NCBI GenBank assembly: GCA_023408315.1
Contig: JAEYKI010000008.1
Coordinates: 620,001 to 684,000 of the forward strand
DNA: 64,000 nucleotides
Origin: Bacillota bacterium
Lineage (GTDB): Bacteria; Bacillota; Clostridia; Christensenellales; Christensenellaceae
Direction of reading: 5' to 3'
Of the stretch, positions 47,123 to 56,000 are shown one piece after another. Under the pieces are notes generated by a model. The model saw only the letters and a program-made list of their open reading frames with translations. It was not told where the DNA came from and ran no database searches. The position numbers and the translations under genes are program-made. How positions within the stretch are numbered: position 1 is the stretch's first letter; each line of letters starts with the position of its first letter.

Positions 47123-48709
47123 ATGGCAGCATATATTTTAAAAAGCTCCGCCATTTTTGACGGAATATCCAATGCGCCGGTATCCGGCGGGGTAGTTGTG
47201 GACGGCAACCGTATTATGGGCGTGTTTCCGGATTCGGAGCTCGCCTCCCAACAAAACGGCGCGCGCGTTCTGGATTACGGCGACAGGCTGATCCTGCCGG
47301 GATTCATTGATTCGCACACGCACACAGGCCTTGCCATGGATTTTGAGGACGAAACCTACTGCATAGACATTGGCGGTGCAAAAACGTTTCCGGAAATAAT
47401 GAAAATGATGCAGGACTGGGGCGCAAAGCACCCCAAGGCCCCGGTGGTATTCGCCACAAACTACAATTTTTTCAACCTGGAAGACCACTTTATCCCTTCG
47501 GCCAGGGCAATGGACGAATACTTTCCGGACCGCCCGGCCCTGATCCTTACCTGGGAAGTGCATACATACTACGCCAACTCAAAAGCCATCCAAATGGCGG
47601 GCATTACAAAAGACACGCCAGACCCCAACAACGGCATCGGCAAGGATGAAAATGGCGAACCAAACGGCGTTTTTAACGATACGGCGGCGTTCGCCATGCA
47701 GCAGATTGTTGCCCGCCCACTCCCGAAGCGTAAGGGAGCGCTTGCCGTGTTCATGCAAAAACTCAACGCCCACGGCATCACTTCGGTTGCAGACTTGTTT
47801 CCATGCGGCACCACCCTGCCCTATCCGCTTTTCAAGGCGATGGAAGACAAGTTGACCATCCGCATACACTTTTACCCGGAGCTTTTATCCTTTCAGCCGG
47901 AAGACATTGCGGAATACAAAAAAAATTACAATTCGCCCATGCTTCAGTTCTCCGGGCTTAAAAACCTGATAGACGGTGTGATTTCCGTACACACAGCCTG
48001 GATGAAGGCCCCATATACGGACGATCCCTCCACCTCCGGCTTTGCTGCGGTTCCCCCCGGGGAAGTGCGCGCAAAAATGCTGGAAGCTCTGGGAATGGGC
48101 GTTAACGTGCGTATTCACGCAATCGGCGACCAGGCCGTACACTATGTGCTGAATGTGTTTGAAGAAGCAGAACAAAAGTTCGGGAGGCTTCCCCGCCGCA
48201 ATGTGATGGAACACCTGGAATATGTGGACAACGAGGACCTGCCCCGGTTTGCAAAGCTGGGCATTGTCGCAGATATGCAGGGCCGCCATATCACATTCTA
48301 CGTGGACGAATCGAGGCGCATCACGGGAGGCCGTGAAAACATTGCTTTCCGCTGGAGGGATATCCTGGACAGCGGCGCCATTATGGGTACGGGCACGGAT
48401 TACCCGGTCATCCATTTCAGTCCCTTTCCGGGTATTTATGCAGCCACAACGCGCAAGCTGGAAAACGGCTGCCCACAGGGCGGATGGACGCCCAAACAGC
48501 GCGTTACCCTGCCCGAGATGCTTAAAATCGCAACGTATGGCTCTGCCTGCGCCATTAACAGGGAATCGGACCTGGGTTCGCTTGAGCCGGGCAAACTGGC
48601 GGACATCACCGTTCTGGACCGCAACTGGTTCAAAACGCCCGCGGAAGAAATTCTGGAAACCATGCCCGTTATGACCATGGTGGACGGAGAAATCGTTTTT
48701 GAAAAATAA
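47123..48709 (+). CDS. YtcJ-like metal-dependent amidohydrolase
   Basis: Hydrolyses an amide or related C-N bond of an unidentified substrate in the cytoplasm. The 528 residues from ATG 47123 (AAAGGAG 7 bases upstream) show the amidohydrolase pattern. This comprises a small beta-sandwich start (LKSSAIFDGISNAPVSGGVVVDGNRIMGV), the metal-binding LPGFIDSHTHTG, RIHAIGDQAVHYVL, EHLEYVDNEDLPRFAKLGIVADMQ and the final Asp in GTGTDYPVI. The C-terminal LGSLEPGKLADITVLDRNWF closes the sandwich. First gene divergent from the importer; a terminator follows it. Confidence 0.92.
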   Translation: MAAYILKSSAIFDGISNAPVSGGVVVDGNRIMGVFPDSELASQQNGARVLDYGDRLILPGFIDSHTHTGLAMDFEDETYCIDIGGAKTFPEIMKMMQDWGAKHPKAPVVFATNYNFFNLEDHFIPSARAMDEYFPDRPALILTWEVHTYYANSKAIQMAGITKDTPDPNNGIGKDENGEPNGVFNDTAAFAMQQIVARPLPKRKGALAVFMQKLNAHGITSVADLFPCGTTLPYPLFKAMEDKLTIRIHFYPELLSFQPEDIAEYKKNYNSPMLQFSGLKNLIDGVISVHTAWMKAPYTDDPSTSGFAAVPPGEVRAKMLEALGMGVNVRIHAIGDQAVHYVLNVFEEAEQKFGRLPRRNVMEHLEYVDNEDLPRFAKLGIVADMQGRHITFYVDESRRITGGRENIAFRWRDILDSGAIMGTGTDYPVIHFSPFPGIYAATTRKLENGCPQGGWTPKQRVTLPEMLKIATYGSACAINRESDLGSLEPGKLADITVLDRNWFKTPAEEILETMPVMTMVDGEIVFEK

Positions 48710-48716
48710 AATAAAG

Positions 48717-48746
48717 CCACGGGCGCAAAAGCGTCCGTGGTTTTTT
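48717..48746 (+). terminator. Terminator after the amidohydrolase gene
   Basis: CCACGGGCGC and GCGTCCGTGG form a 10-bp stem (one G-T pair) with a 4-base loop, followed by six T residues, 8 bases after the stop codon. Confidence 0.88.
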
Positions 48747-48830
48747 AGATGTCTTGTTCTCAAAAGCTCACGGCTTTGGGGCGTATTTGTTGCTGCTTTT
48801 ATAAAAAAAATATAAGGAGAGTGATTGAAA

Positions 48831-49715
48831 ATGAAAAAAGTAACGGTTGCGGTTACGCAGATGGTAAGCCGCAAAGAATCCGCAAAAAGTATCGCGGCTG
48901 CGGACGCTCTGGTGCGTCAGGCGGCTCAGGCAGGCGCAAACATTGTTTTAATTCAGGAGTTGTTTGAAACGGATTATTTCTGCCAAAAAATGATTGACCA
49001 AAATATTCTTCTGGCCACCACGCTGGAGGAAAATCCGGCAGTGGCGCATTTCAAAAAGCTGGCCGCAGAGCTTGACGTGGTCATTCCCGTCAGTTTTTTT
49101 GAAAAAGCGGGGCAGGCGCGCTATAACACTCTTGCCATCATAGACGCGGACGGCAGTTTGCTGGGAACATATCGCAAAAGCCATATCCCGGACGGAGCCG
49201 GCTACAGCGAAAAATTCTATTTCAACGTTGGTGATAGCGGATTCAAGGTATGGGAAACCAAGTACGCTAAAATAGGCCTTGGCGTCTGCTGGGACCAGTG
49301 GTTCCCTGAGGCCGCCCGGTGCATGGCGCTTCTTGGCGCGGAAATCCTGCTGTACCCCACCGCTATCGGCTCCGAGCCGGACGACGGCGGCCTGGATTCC
49401 ATGCTGCACTGGCGCACCGCCATGCAGGGTCACGCGGCTGCAAATATAATGCCTGTTTTGGCTTCCAACCGCATTGGCGTGGAGACGTGCCAGGATTATA
49501 AAATTACGTTCTATGGCTCGTCCTTTATTGCCGACCAATACGGGCAGATCGTCCGGCAGATGGACCGCATCAGCGAGGGCTTTTCCTGTGCAGAATTCGA
49601 CCTGGACGAAATAGCTCTCGCCCGTCGTGCCTGGGGCATTTTTCGCGACCGCAGGCCGGACCTGTATCTGCCCCTGCTTACGCTGGACGGTTCCACCCCG
49701 TATATTAAAAAATAG
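48831..49715 (+). CDS. aguB: N-carbamoylputrescine amidase-like nitrilase-family hydrolase
   Basis: Carbon-nitrogen hydrolase; AguB cleaves N-carbamoylputrescine to putrescine, ammonia and CO2. The Glu-Lys-Cys triad is visible: Glu43 in LIQELFETDYF, Lys in TYRKSHIPDG and Cys in GVCWDQWFPEAAR. HIPDGAGYSEKFYFNVGDSGFKVW and YPTAIGSEPDD are near-diagnostic for the AguB branch. The start is either ATG 48831 or TTG 48825; AAGGAG lies 11 or 5 bases upstream. No agmatine deiminase (AguA) is seen, so a different ureido or carbamoyl substrate from the island is possible. Confidence 0.88.
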   Translation: MKKVTVAVTQMVSRKESAKSIAAADALVRQAAQAGANIVLIQELFETDYFCQKMIDQNILLATTLEENPAVAHFKKLAAELDVVIPVSFFEKAGQARYNTLAIIDADGSLLGTYRKSHIPDGAGYSEKFYFNVGDSGFKVWETKYAKIGLGVCWDQWFPEAARCMALLGAEILLYPTAIGSEPDDGGLDSMLHWRTAMQGHAAANIMPVLASNRIGVETCQDYKITFYGSSFIADQYGQIVRQMDRISEGFSCAEFDLDEIALARRAWGIFRDRRPDLYLPLLTLDGSTPYIKK

Positions 49716-49900
49716 CTCTCGCTTTGCGCGGCTCCGCCGTTTTAGCGGTTAACCTGTGTATTCCTCCAAATTACTGCAGGCTGCATAAAACCGGGCGTCT
49801 GCTCCGTTTTTTGCGGCCTGCGCCTGCTTTACCAAAGACGCCGCTTATACCGGCAACCATTCCGTAATTTGTATTTCGGTTCTTATTTTTACAATACAAA

Positions 49901-49914
49901 CAGCAGATCTGCTG
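49901..49914. promoter_or_regulatory. 14-base perfect palindrome upstream of ridA
   Basis: CAGCAGATCTGCTG, 13 bases upstream of a TATAAT (49927-49932), between the likely -35 and -10. Candidate operator for the ridA-gdh unit. Confidence 0.4.
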
Positions 49915-49958
49915 ATACAATCACCCTATAATCAAATTTTAAAAAACGGGAGGTCAAA

Positions 49959-50360
49959 ATGAAGAGAGAAAACTATTCGTCCGGCGCGCCTTTGGAAGAC
50001 AAGGTCGGGTACAGCCGCATGGTCAAAATCGGCGATTTTGTATTTATTGGAGGCACCACTTCCGTTCAGCCGGACGGCAGCGTGTATGGAGAAAACGATC
50101 CCTATGCACAGGCAAAATATATTTTTGAAAAACAAATTCATCTGCTTTTAGCTGCGGGCGCAAAAAAAGAAGAAGTATTCCGTATCAAGGCATACGCAAC
50201 GGATATGAAGTATGCCGCCGAGGTCAGCCGCGCGTATTCCGAGCTTTTTCACGATATCCGTCCCCTGTTCACCATGGTGGGTACAAACATGCTCAACCGT
50301 CCCACACAGTTGGTTGAAATAGAAATGGAAGCGGCAATTGGTTCCGTAACGGTTAAATAA
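49959..50360 (+). CDS. ridA: RidA-family enamine/imine deaminase
   Basis: Hydrolyses reactive enamine/imine intermediates to keto acids plus ammonia. The 133 residues have GDFVFIGGTTSVQPDGSVYGE and a C-terminal GTNMLNRPTQLVEIEMEAAI. The usual catalytic Arg context (IPTRS/CRA) is replaced by MLNRPTQLVE, so it belongs to a YjgH/RidA-like subgroup that may not keep the RidA activity. GGGAGG precedes the ATG. Placed 12 bases before glutamate dehydrogenase, downstream of hydrolases and opposite an amine dehydrogenase, which fits imine clearance. Confidence 0.85.
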   Translation: MKRENYSSGAPLEDKVGYSRMVKIGDFVFIGGTTSVQPDGSVYGENDPYAQAKYIFEKQIHLLLAAGAKKEEVFRIKAYATDMKYAAEVSRAYSELFHDIRPLFTMVGTNMLNRPTQLVEIEMEAAIGSVTVK

Positions 50361-50371
50361 AGGCGCATACT

Positions 50372-51625
50372 ATGAAAAAATATGATCCGTATACAGCAGT
50401 TGTGGCAACAATGGAAGAAGCCATAAAAACAGGCGGGATTGACCCTACCTATTTTGAGATTCTCAAAAACCCGCAGCGGGAAACCAAGGTATATCTGCCG
50501 GTGGAAATGGACGACGGCTCTATTCAAGTATTTAAAGGGTACCGGGTGCAGCACTCCAATATCAGGGGGCCGTTTAAAGGAGGCATCCGGTATCATCAGG
50601 ACTGCAACCTAAGCGAAATCAAGGCGCTGGCCGTCTGGATGTCCCTTAAATGCGCCATTGTCAACATCCCCTATGGCGGCGCAAAGGGTGGTATCCGGGT
50701 AGATCCCGCAACGCTTACGCAAAACGAATTACGGAAACTCACCCGGCGGTATACCTACGCAATAGAACCCATAATTGGCGCGGATACGGACATTCCCGCG
50801 CCCGACGTAAATACAAACACGCAGATCATGGCCTGGATACTGGATACTTACAGCATGCTCAAGGGCAAGCCCTGCCCCGGCGTGGTAACAGGCAAGCCGG
50901 TGGAACTGGGAGGCTCTAAAGGCCGTACCTCCGCAACCGGCCGTGGGGTGGTGATCAGCGCCAAACTGATCCTTGCGCAGCAGGGCAAAACGCTGGAGGG
51001 CCTGCGGGTCGCCATACAGGGCATGGGCAATGTAGGCGCCAACGCGGCCCGTATTTTTTATAACCAAAAGGCAAAAATCGTCGCCTTAAGCGACGTGTCC
51101 GGCGGCGTCTATTGCGCGGAAGGCCTGGACCCATATGAAATTTCCCAGTACATCAGCCAGTGTAACCTGCTGAAGGATTACCGCGCGGAAGGCGTAACGC
51201 ACCTGACCAACCGGGAACTGTTAACCTGCGACTGCGATATGCTTGTGCCCGCAGCCATGGAGAACCAGATCACAGAAGACATCGCGCCCTTCTTAAAATG
51301 CGGCTGCATCGTGGAAGGCGCAAACGGCCCCACCACAAAAGAAGCGGACCGCATCATAGATAAAAAAGGCATCACCCTGGTTCCGGATATTTTTGCAAAC
51401 AGCGGCGGCGTAATCGTATCTTATTTTGAATGGGTGCAGAATATCCAAACGCTCACCTGGGAACGTGAGCAGGTAAACGAAATGCTGGAGCAAATTATGA
51501 CCAAGGCGTTTTATGAAATTATGGAACAAACAAAACAATCCGATTGTTCGCTCAGAATGGGCGCATATATCGTTGCGTTAAACAGGCTTTTATATGCCGA
51601 AAAAATCAAAGGAATATTTCCTTAA
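50372..51625 (+). CDS. gdhA: Glutamate dehydrogenase (Glu/Leu/Phe/Val family), copy 1
   Basis: Reversibly deaminates glutamate (or a related amino acid). At 417 residues it is full length. It shows the glutamate-binding GPFKGGIRYHQD and NIPYGGAKGGIRVDP with the catalytic Lys, the DIPAPDVNTN loop, the Rossmann start IQGMGNVGANAAR and the C-terminal NSGGVIVSYFEWVQN. It uses G/C-ending codons like its neighbours. Follows ridA by 12 bases and probably handles ammonium or amino transfer from the catabolic island. Convergent with the TetR gene, only 7 bases apart, with no terminator visible. Confidence 0.95.
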   Translation: MKKYDPYTAVVATMEEAIKTGGIDPTYFEILKNPQRETKVYLPVEMDDGSIQVFKGYRVQHSNIRGPFKGGIRYHQDCNLSEIKALAVWMSLKCAIVNIPYGGAKGGIRVDPATLTQNELRKLTRRYTYAIEPIIGADTDIPAPDVNTNTQIMAWILDTYSMLKGKPCPGVVTGKPVELGGSKGRTSATGRGVVISAKLILAQQGKTLEGLRVAIQGMGNVGANAARIFYNQKAKIVALSDVSGGVYCAEGLDPYEISQYISQCNLLKDYRAEGVTHLTNRELLTCDCDMLVPAAMENQITEDIAPFLKCGCIVEGANGPTTKEADRIIDKKGITLVPDIFANSGGVIVSYFEWVQNIQTLTWEREQVNEMLEQIMTKAFYEIMEQTKQSDCSLRMGAYIVALNRLLYAEKIKGIFP

Positions 51626-51632
51626 TATGAAC

Positions 51633-52223
51633 CTAACGGATTAAAAGTGCGTTTAAATATACAGAAATAACTTCCTTCAATAATTCGGGATTTTTATCGT
51701 ATTCCGCTCCCGCCACAGGATTATGAAGCATGTAATACCTGAAGACTTCAATTATGTTCTGCATGGCGTCCATGGAAATGTCACTGCGGATTACGCCTTC
51801 TTTCTGTCCCTGTTCCAAAAGAGCGGTCACAATTTCAGCTATGCTGCGAAGCTGCATTTCAGTTGATATCACTTCGTTTCTCATATGGTTCGTAATTGAT
51901 TCTATCATAAAATTCGCGGTGTAGTTCTGCGCGTACCCCGCAATTGTGTAAAATAGCCTTTCAATTTTCTGCTGGATGGGATCATTGCTGCTAACAATAG
52001 ACGACAGGCTTTCAAAATAATCATCCCACAGCCTGCTAAGCAGCTCATTCTTTAAATTTTCTTTACTTTGAAAAAATTTATATATGGTCACCTGGGAAAC
52101 GGAAGCCTCGCTTGCAATATCTGCCATACTCACCTTTCCAAAGCCGTACCGCTTAAACAAGGCCAAAGCCGTCTTTAAAATAGCTTCCTTCTTTTCCTGG
52201 CGTCTTCTTTCAAATCCGTCCAT
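51633..52223 (-). CDS. TetR-family transcriptional regulator
   Basis: A 196-residue repressor with the N-terminal TetR helix-turn-helix (ILKTALALFKRYGFGKVSMADIASEASVSQVTIYKFFQSKENL). The all-helical ligand-binding and dimer domain follows. Divergent from the YhgE/Pip-like gene and most likely its repressor. The 153-base gap between them is very AT-rich and includes a 7-3-7 inverted repeat (52328-52344), which could be the operator, although AT-rich palindromes arise easily by chance. Confidence 0.93.
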   Translation of the reverse strand: MDGFERRRQEKKEAILKTALALFKRYGFGKVSMADIASEASVSQVTIYKFFQSKENLKNELLSRLWDDYFESLSSIVSSNDPIQQKIERLFYTIAGYAQNYTANFMIESITNHMRNEVISTEMQLRSIAEIVTALLEQGQKEGVIRSDISMDAMQNIIEVFRYYMLHNPVAGAEYDKNPELLKEVISVYLNALLIR

Positions 52224-52376
52224 AAAAACTCCTAAATATGAACTATTTTATTTATTATAGTACATAACTCTTGATCTTTCAATAAATTGATATATACTAA
52301 TTATGTAATTTATGAAATATAATTATAAATATATTACATATATTTTATTATTTAAAACGACAGGAGATGTTTAGTT

Positions 52377-54368
52377 ATGAAAAAAAGACGAACCAGCCAG
52401 ATTGTGATCATAGGTACGCTGATACTCGTACCAGCGCTGTATGCTTTTCTTTTTCTGTGGGCCTACTGGAACCCCGCGGGAAATCTATCCGATTTCCCAA
52501 TCGCCGTAGTTAATTGCGACCAGGGCTATACAATTCATTCGGAATACAGGAATATAGGCGGCGAGCTAGCGGGCAGTCTAAATGACAACAAAGATGTAAA
52601 TTGGGTATTCACAGACAAGGAGGATGCAGAAAAAGGCCTTCTAAACCAGAAATATTACGCCGAACTGATTATACCGGAGAATTTTACGGAAGAAATAGCC
52701 AGCGCGGAGACAGAATCAAAAACGCCTGGCACACTTTATTTTAAATCAAATGATAAAAACGGAATGATGGCCTCCTCATTGGTCTCAAACATATACAACA
52801 GCATTCAATCAAACATCAGCAGCACCGTTACGGAAAACATTACGGCAAACCTGATAAAAGAAATTAAAGAAATTCCTTCCGGCATGCAGGAGCTCAGCAG
52901 CGCGCTTACTCAACTGGACGAAGCCTCAGGCCAACTTGACCAGGGATCATCCAACCTTGTGGAAGGGCAGAAAGCGTTTAATGAAGGGTTGGGAGATTTA
53001 AAAAGCGGCCTTGATCAGACTGATGGCGGCATGGTTACAATCAGCGCTTCCCTCAAGGAACTGGCGGATAAATGCAGTACGTTTGCGGATGCTTTAAGCG
53101 GCAATATGGCCAAATCGCAGGAACTTGCAGATTACGCCGGCCAATATAAAAACGGCTTAACCACGTTGAGCGCAAACCTGAACCAGTATTTAAGCACAAG
53201 CAACCAGCTTCTGCAAAACAGCAAAAATCTGGTTTCCGGACTGCAGAGCTATTTGCAGGCGCATCCCGAAGCCATGGCGGACCCAAACATGCAGGCTATC
53301 GTCTCCGCCATCTCGGCTTCCGGAAACAACACGGTTGATCCGGGGCAGGTTACTTCTTCATTAAGCCAGGCATTAAGCGATATCAATGCAGTATACGATA
53401 AAATAAACGGCGGCATAGTAAAAATTAAGGACGGCATGGCAACAGCAGCAGACAGTTCCAGGGCCCTCTCGGATGCCGTCAACAAAATATACGTCGGTTC
53501 TTCCTCTCTGGCCAGCGGAATGAACGCTGCAGACAAAGGCGCAAGCAAACTCAGCACAAAATCCGGGGATCTGGTGCAAGGCGAAATCAAAATACGCGAC
53601 GGTCTTTCACAAATGAATGCAGGCATTACCCAAATCATGCAATCGGTGGATGATTCCACCGCACAATTGACGGACAGTACAAACACCTTGCAAGGGCTGG
53701 ACGTATTTCTTTCGGAACCGGTAAAGATTGAAGACATTAAAATAACCGAGGCTGAAAATACAGGAACGGCTCTTACACCTTTTATGGTTTCTCTTTGCCT
53801 TTATATTGGCGGTTTAATGGTGATGATCACAATCTTTAGTATGAAATCCATAAAATTTAAAGAACTGTATACCCCGGGAAAATGCCGTTTTGACATAGGT
53901 CTGTTTCGGTATCAACTGATCGGCGTTGCACAGGCCGTGCTGATAGCATTTACGGTGCAGGGAATACTGGGCCTGAAAGTGCAGAATATTATGCAGTTTT
54001 ACGGTGTCTGCATTCTGGGTTCGCTCGCGTTCCTTACACTTATCCAAATGCTGTTTATGCTCCTGAAAAGCGGAGGCCAGCTTATTTGCCTTTTGCTTAT
54101 GATCTGCCAGCTTACCGCAGGCGGTGGTGTGCTGCCGGTGGATATCCTTCCGTCCTTCTACAAATACATTCATCCGTATCTACCCATGACCTATACGGTT
54201 AATGCGCTGCGCAACGTTATCCTTGGCATAGACCCAGAGAGCTATCGGATGAGTATTCAGGTAGTTGCGCTGGTTGCCCTGGTTTCTGCCGGGATAGTTG
54301 TGCTGTTGTCTTTGCGCGCGTACGGCAAACCGGAGTGTCAAAACCGGAAAGAGGTTATGCATGCATAG
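52377..54368 (+). CDS. YhgE/Pip-family membrane protein
   Basis: Large membrane protein related to the Lactococcus phage infection protein and Bacillus YhgE; related proteins are now linked to export or secretion. The 663 residues show one N-terminal helix (IVIIGTLILVPALYAFLFLWAYW). The family mark SDFPIAVVNCDQGYTI follows, and then an extracellular region of about 430 residues rich in heptad-like coiled coil (SGMQELSSALTQLDEASGQLDQGS and similar). A C-terminal block of about five helices is of ABC-2 permease type. The ATG is preceded by AGGAG. Substrate unknown. The TetR gene next to it suggests induction by a toxic small molecule or envelope stress. Confidence 0.9.
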   Translation: MKKRRTSQIVIIGTLILVPALYAFLFLWAYWNPAGNLSDFPIAVVNCDQGYTIHSEYRNIGGELAGSLNDNKDVNWVFTDKEDAEKGLLNQKYYAELIIPENFTEEIASAETESKTPGTLYFKSNDKNGMMASSLVSNIYNSIQSNISSTVTENITANLIKEIKEIPSGMQELSSALTQLDEASGQLDQGSSNLVEGQKAFNEGLGDLKSGLDQTDGGMVTISASLKELADKCSTFADALSGNMAKSQELADYAGQYKNGLTTLSANLNQYLSTSNQLLQNSKNLVSGLQSYLQAHPEAMADPNMQAIVSAISASGNNTVDPGQVTSSLSQALSDINAVYDKINGGIVKIKDGMATAADSSRALSDAVNKIYVGSSSLASGMNAADKGASKLSTKSGDLVQGEIKIRDGLSQMNAGITQIMQSVDDSTAQLTDSTNTLQGLDVFLSEPVKIEDIKITEAENTGTALTPFMVSLCLYIGGLMVMITIFSMKSIKFKELYTPGKCRFDIGLFRYQLIGVAQAVLIAFTVQGILGLKVQNIMQFYGVCILGSLAFLTLIQMLFMLLKSGGQLICLLLMICQLTAGGGVLPVDILPSFYKYIHPYLPMTYTVNALRNVILGIDPESYRMSIQVVALVALVSAGIVVLLSLRAYGKPECQNRKEVMHA

Positions 54369-54706
54369 CCTGGAGTGAAGCCCTGTATGTCAACCCAAGC
54401 CTGTTGCGCAGGCGGCGTTATAGCTTCATAAAAACGGCAACCGCCAGATTGGCTATTACAATATACCGTTTGTTTTCTGAGCAAGGCGAATATCCCTGTC
54501 AAAACACGCCTGTTCAGACAAGATCATATAAATAAGGGAGTTCAAAAAATTTACCAGTAAGCATAAAAACCGATCCTAATGAAAGGGGCTCTAAAGCCCC
54601 TTTTTTGTTCTTCCCTGGCCGCGGACACGTTATACAGCTCGTTAGAAGTCAGAGCCTTTAGGCGCATACATTTTTCCAATCCCCTGCTCCCTATTAACAA
54701 GGCTGT
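54369..54706. other. Intergenic region with one terminator
   Basis: Between two convergent genes. Apart from the terminator at 54583-54606 I see no gene, repeat or regulatory structure here. Short open frames in it have no ribosome site and no recognisable protein pattern. Confidence 0.6.
54583..54606 (+). terminator. Terminator downstream of yhgE-like gene
   Basis: AAGGGGCT and AGCCCCTT form an 8-bp stem with a 4-base loop and a run of T residues. It lies about 215 bases after the yhgE-like stop. Confidence 0.85.
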
Positions 54707-55606
54707 TTACTTTTTGTTCTGAAGATTTTTCCGGTATTGGTTTGGGGTGCAATGCATCTCTTTTTTAAAACATTCATTATAATAACTGCTGCTGCCAAAT
54801 CCCACCTGCTGGGCAATCTGCGCAATGCCGTAATCTGTGGTGGAAAGAAGTTTTATACTCTGCGCAATGCGGTAGCTGATCAGGTAATGAAAAGGTGTTG
54901 TATGCAGTGTGCGATTAAACATGCGGCAGCATTCACCTTTTGAAATATGTGCGGCGTTTGCAATATTATCAAGAGAGATCATGTCCCAGTAATTTCGGTG
55001 GATAAAATGCAATACTGCCTTTATGCGCTGCTTTTCCGAAAAAGTAATACTTCCGCTTCCTTCAATCAAAGACCGGTTATTTTGGACAATTAGCAGCCAT
55101 ATTGAGCATAATATCATTTTAATGGAAATCTCATAGCCGTATTGCTGTGCGTCATTCACCTCTGCCAGTTTGCGGAGCATATCACAGACTTCAAGGTGCC
55201 AGATTTCATTTGTAAAAGAAATAACCTGCATTTCTGCTGAAAAAAGGATGGGATCAACATAATCCCGGCGGATTATACTGTTGTTTTGGCCAAAAATAAG
55301 ATTGGGGTGAAAGTTAATGCATATGTAAATACTGTCTGTATCATCAGTTGGCACTGCTTCATGCAGGCAGCCGCTATTAAAAAACATTCCCTGGCCTTCT
55401 TTCAAAAGGAATTCCCCTGCCGGTGTGCAAAAAAGTACAGATCCTTTGGTGACCAGTGCAATTTGAATCTCATAATGCCAATGTAAAACTTCATGGCAGT
55501 TTTCATAAGAGACATGCTGCTCGTCCATAGATACAGGAAATTCTTCCGTACCGTGCTCCGTCAGTTCCTGCAGTTTATTGTCAACAATAATCGGACGAAA
55601 TTTCAT
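54707..55606 (-). CDS. AraC-family regulator with cupin sensor
   Basis: A 299-residue transcription factor. The N-terminal cupin-type domain has VLHWHYEIQIALVTKGSVLF and EGQGMFFNSGCLHEAVP. The C-terminal helix-turn-helix pair has ISLDNIANAAHISKGECCRMFNRTLHTTPFHYL and IAQIAQQVGFGSSSYYNECFKKEMHCTPNQYR. Divergent from the second glutamate dehydrogenase across a 394-base AT-rich region that holds a pair of near-identical 19-base direct repeats, plausible AraC sites. More AT-rich than most of the window, like the gene it faces. Confidence 0.92.
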   Translation of the reverse strand: MKFRPIIVDNKLQELTEHGTEEFPVSMDEQHVSYENCHEVLHWHYEIQIALVTKGSVLFCTPAGEFLLKEGQGMFFNSGCLHEAVPTDDTDSIYICINFHPNLIFGQNNSIIRRDYVDPILFSAEMQVISFTNEIWHLEVCDMLRKLAEVNDAQQYGYEISIKMILCSIWLLIVQNNRSLIEGSGSITFSEKQRIKAVLHFIHRNYWDMISLDNIANAAHISKGECCRMFNRTLHTTPFHYLISYRIAQSIKLLSTTDYGIAQIAQQVGFGSSSYYNECFKKEMHCTPNQYRKNLQNKK

Positions 55607-56000
55607 GGATTACATCCCCTTTAGATCAATATAGCAAAAAAATATGTCCTGCTTTTCTGAGTATTAGCATTAAAAAGCTCTGTTTAATCCTTAAAAACAC
55701 TCAAATGGCAGGATCCTTTAAATTACATGATTTTGCTTATATTTACGTTTTTTTAAGAATAGCGCAGCCAAGCTAAAAAATCAATAGATTAGCCTTAAAG
55801 TCTGTAACAGGTTTGATTATTTTCTATTTTAGTTAATATAACGATATTATAAGCTAAAAAATTAATAGAAGTGTCGCTGCAACAGAACTACAATACTATC
55901 AGGCTAGCAGAAAAATGTTAAGTTGCAAATAAACTAGATATGCCCGCGCGAATATGTCCGGCAGATTAAATCATTATTTTAAGGTTTGGAGGCACAGTAA
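55607..56000. promoter_or_regulatory. Divergent AT-rich control region (AraC / gdh copy 2)
   Basis: Holds the direct repeats at 55770-55788 and 55851-55869 and the ribosome site GGAGG (55987) for the dehydrogenase. No further structure was recognised. Confidence 0.45.
55770..55869 (+). repeat. Pair of 19-base direct repeats
   Basis: AAGCTAAAAAATCAATAGA (55770-55788) and AAGCTAAAAAATTAATAGA (55851-55869) match at 18 of 19 positions with starts 81 bases apart. They lie between the AraC gene and gdh copy 2. AraC-type proteins bind direct repeats, so these are candidate operators. Confidence 0.55.

Noticed and set aside
47885..48874. 329-codon minus-strand open frame
   Set aside because: Antisense to the amidohydrolase and its terminator; no family pattern.
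52377..54368. Prophage or phage-related gene because of the name phage infection protein
   Set aside because: YhgE/Pip is a chromosomal membrane protein family; no phage genes surround it.
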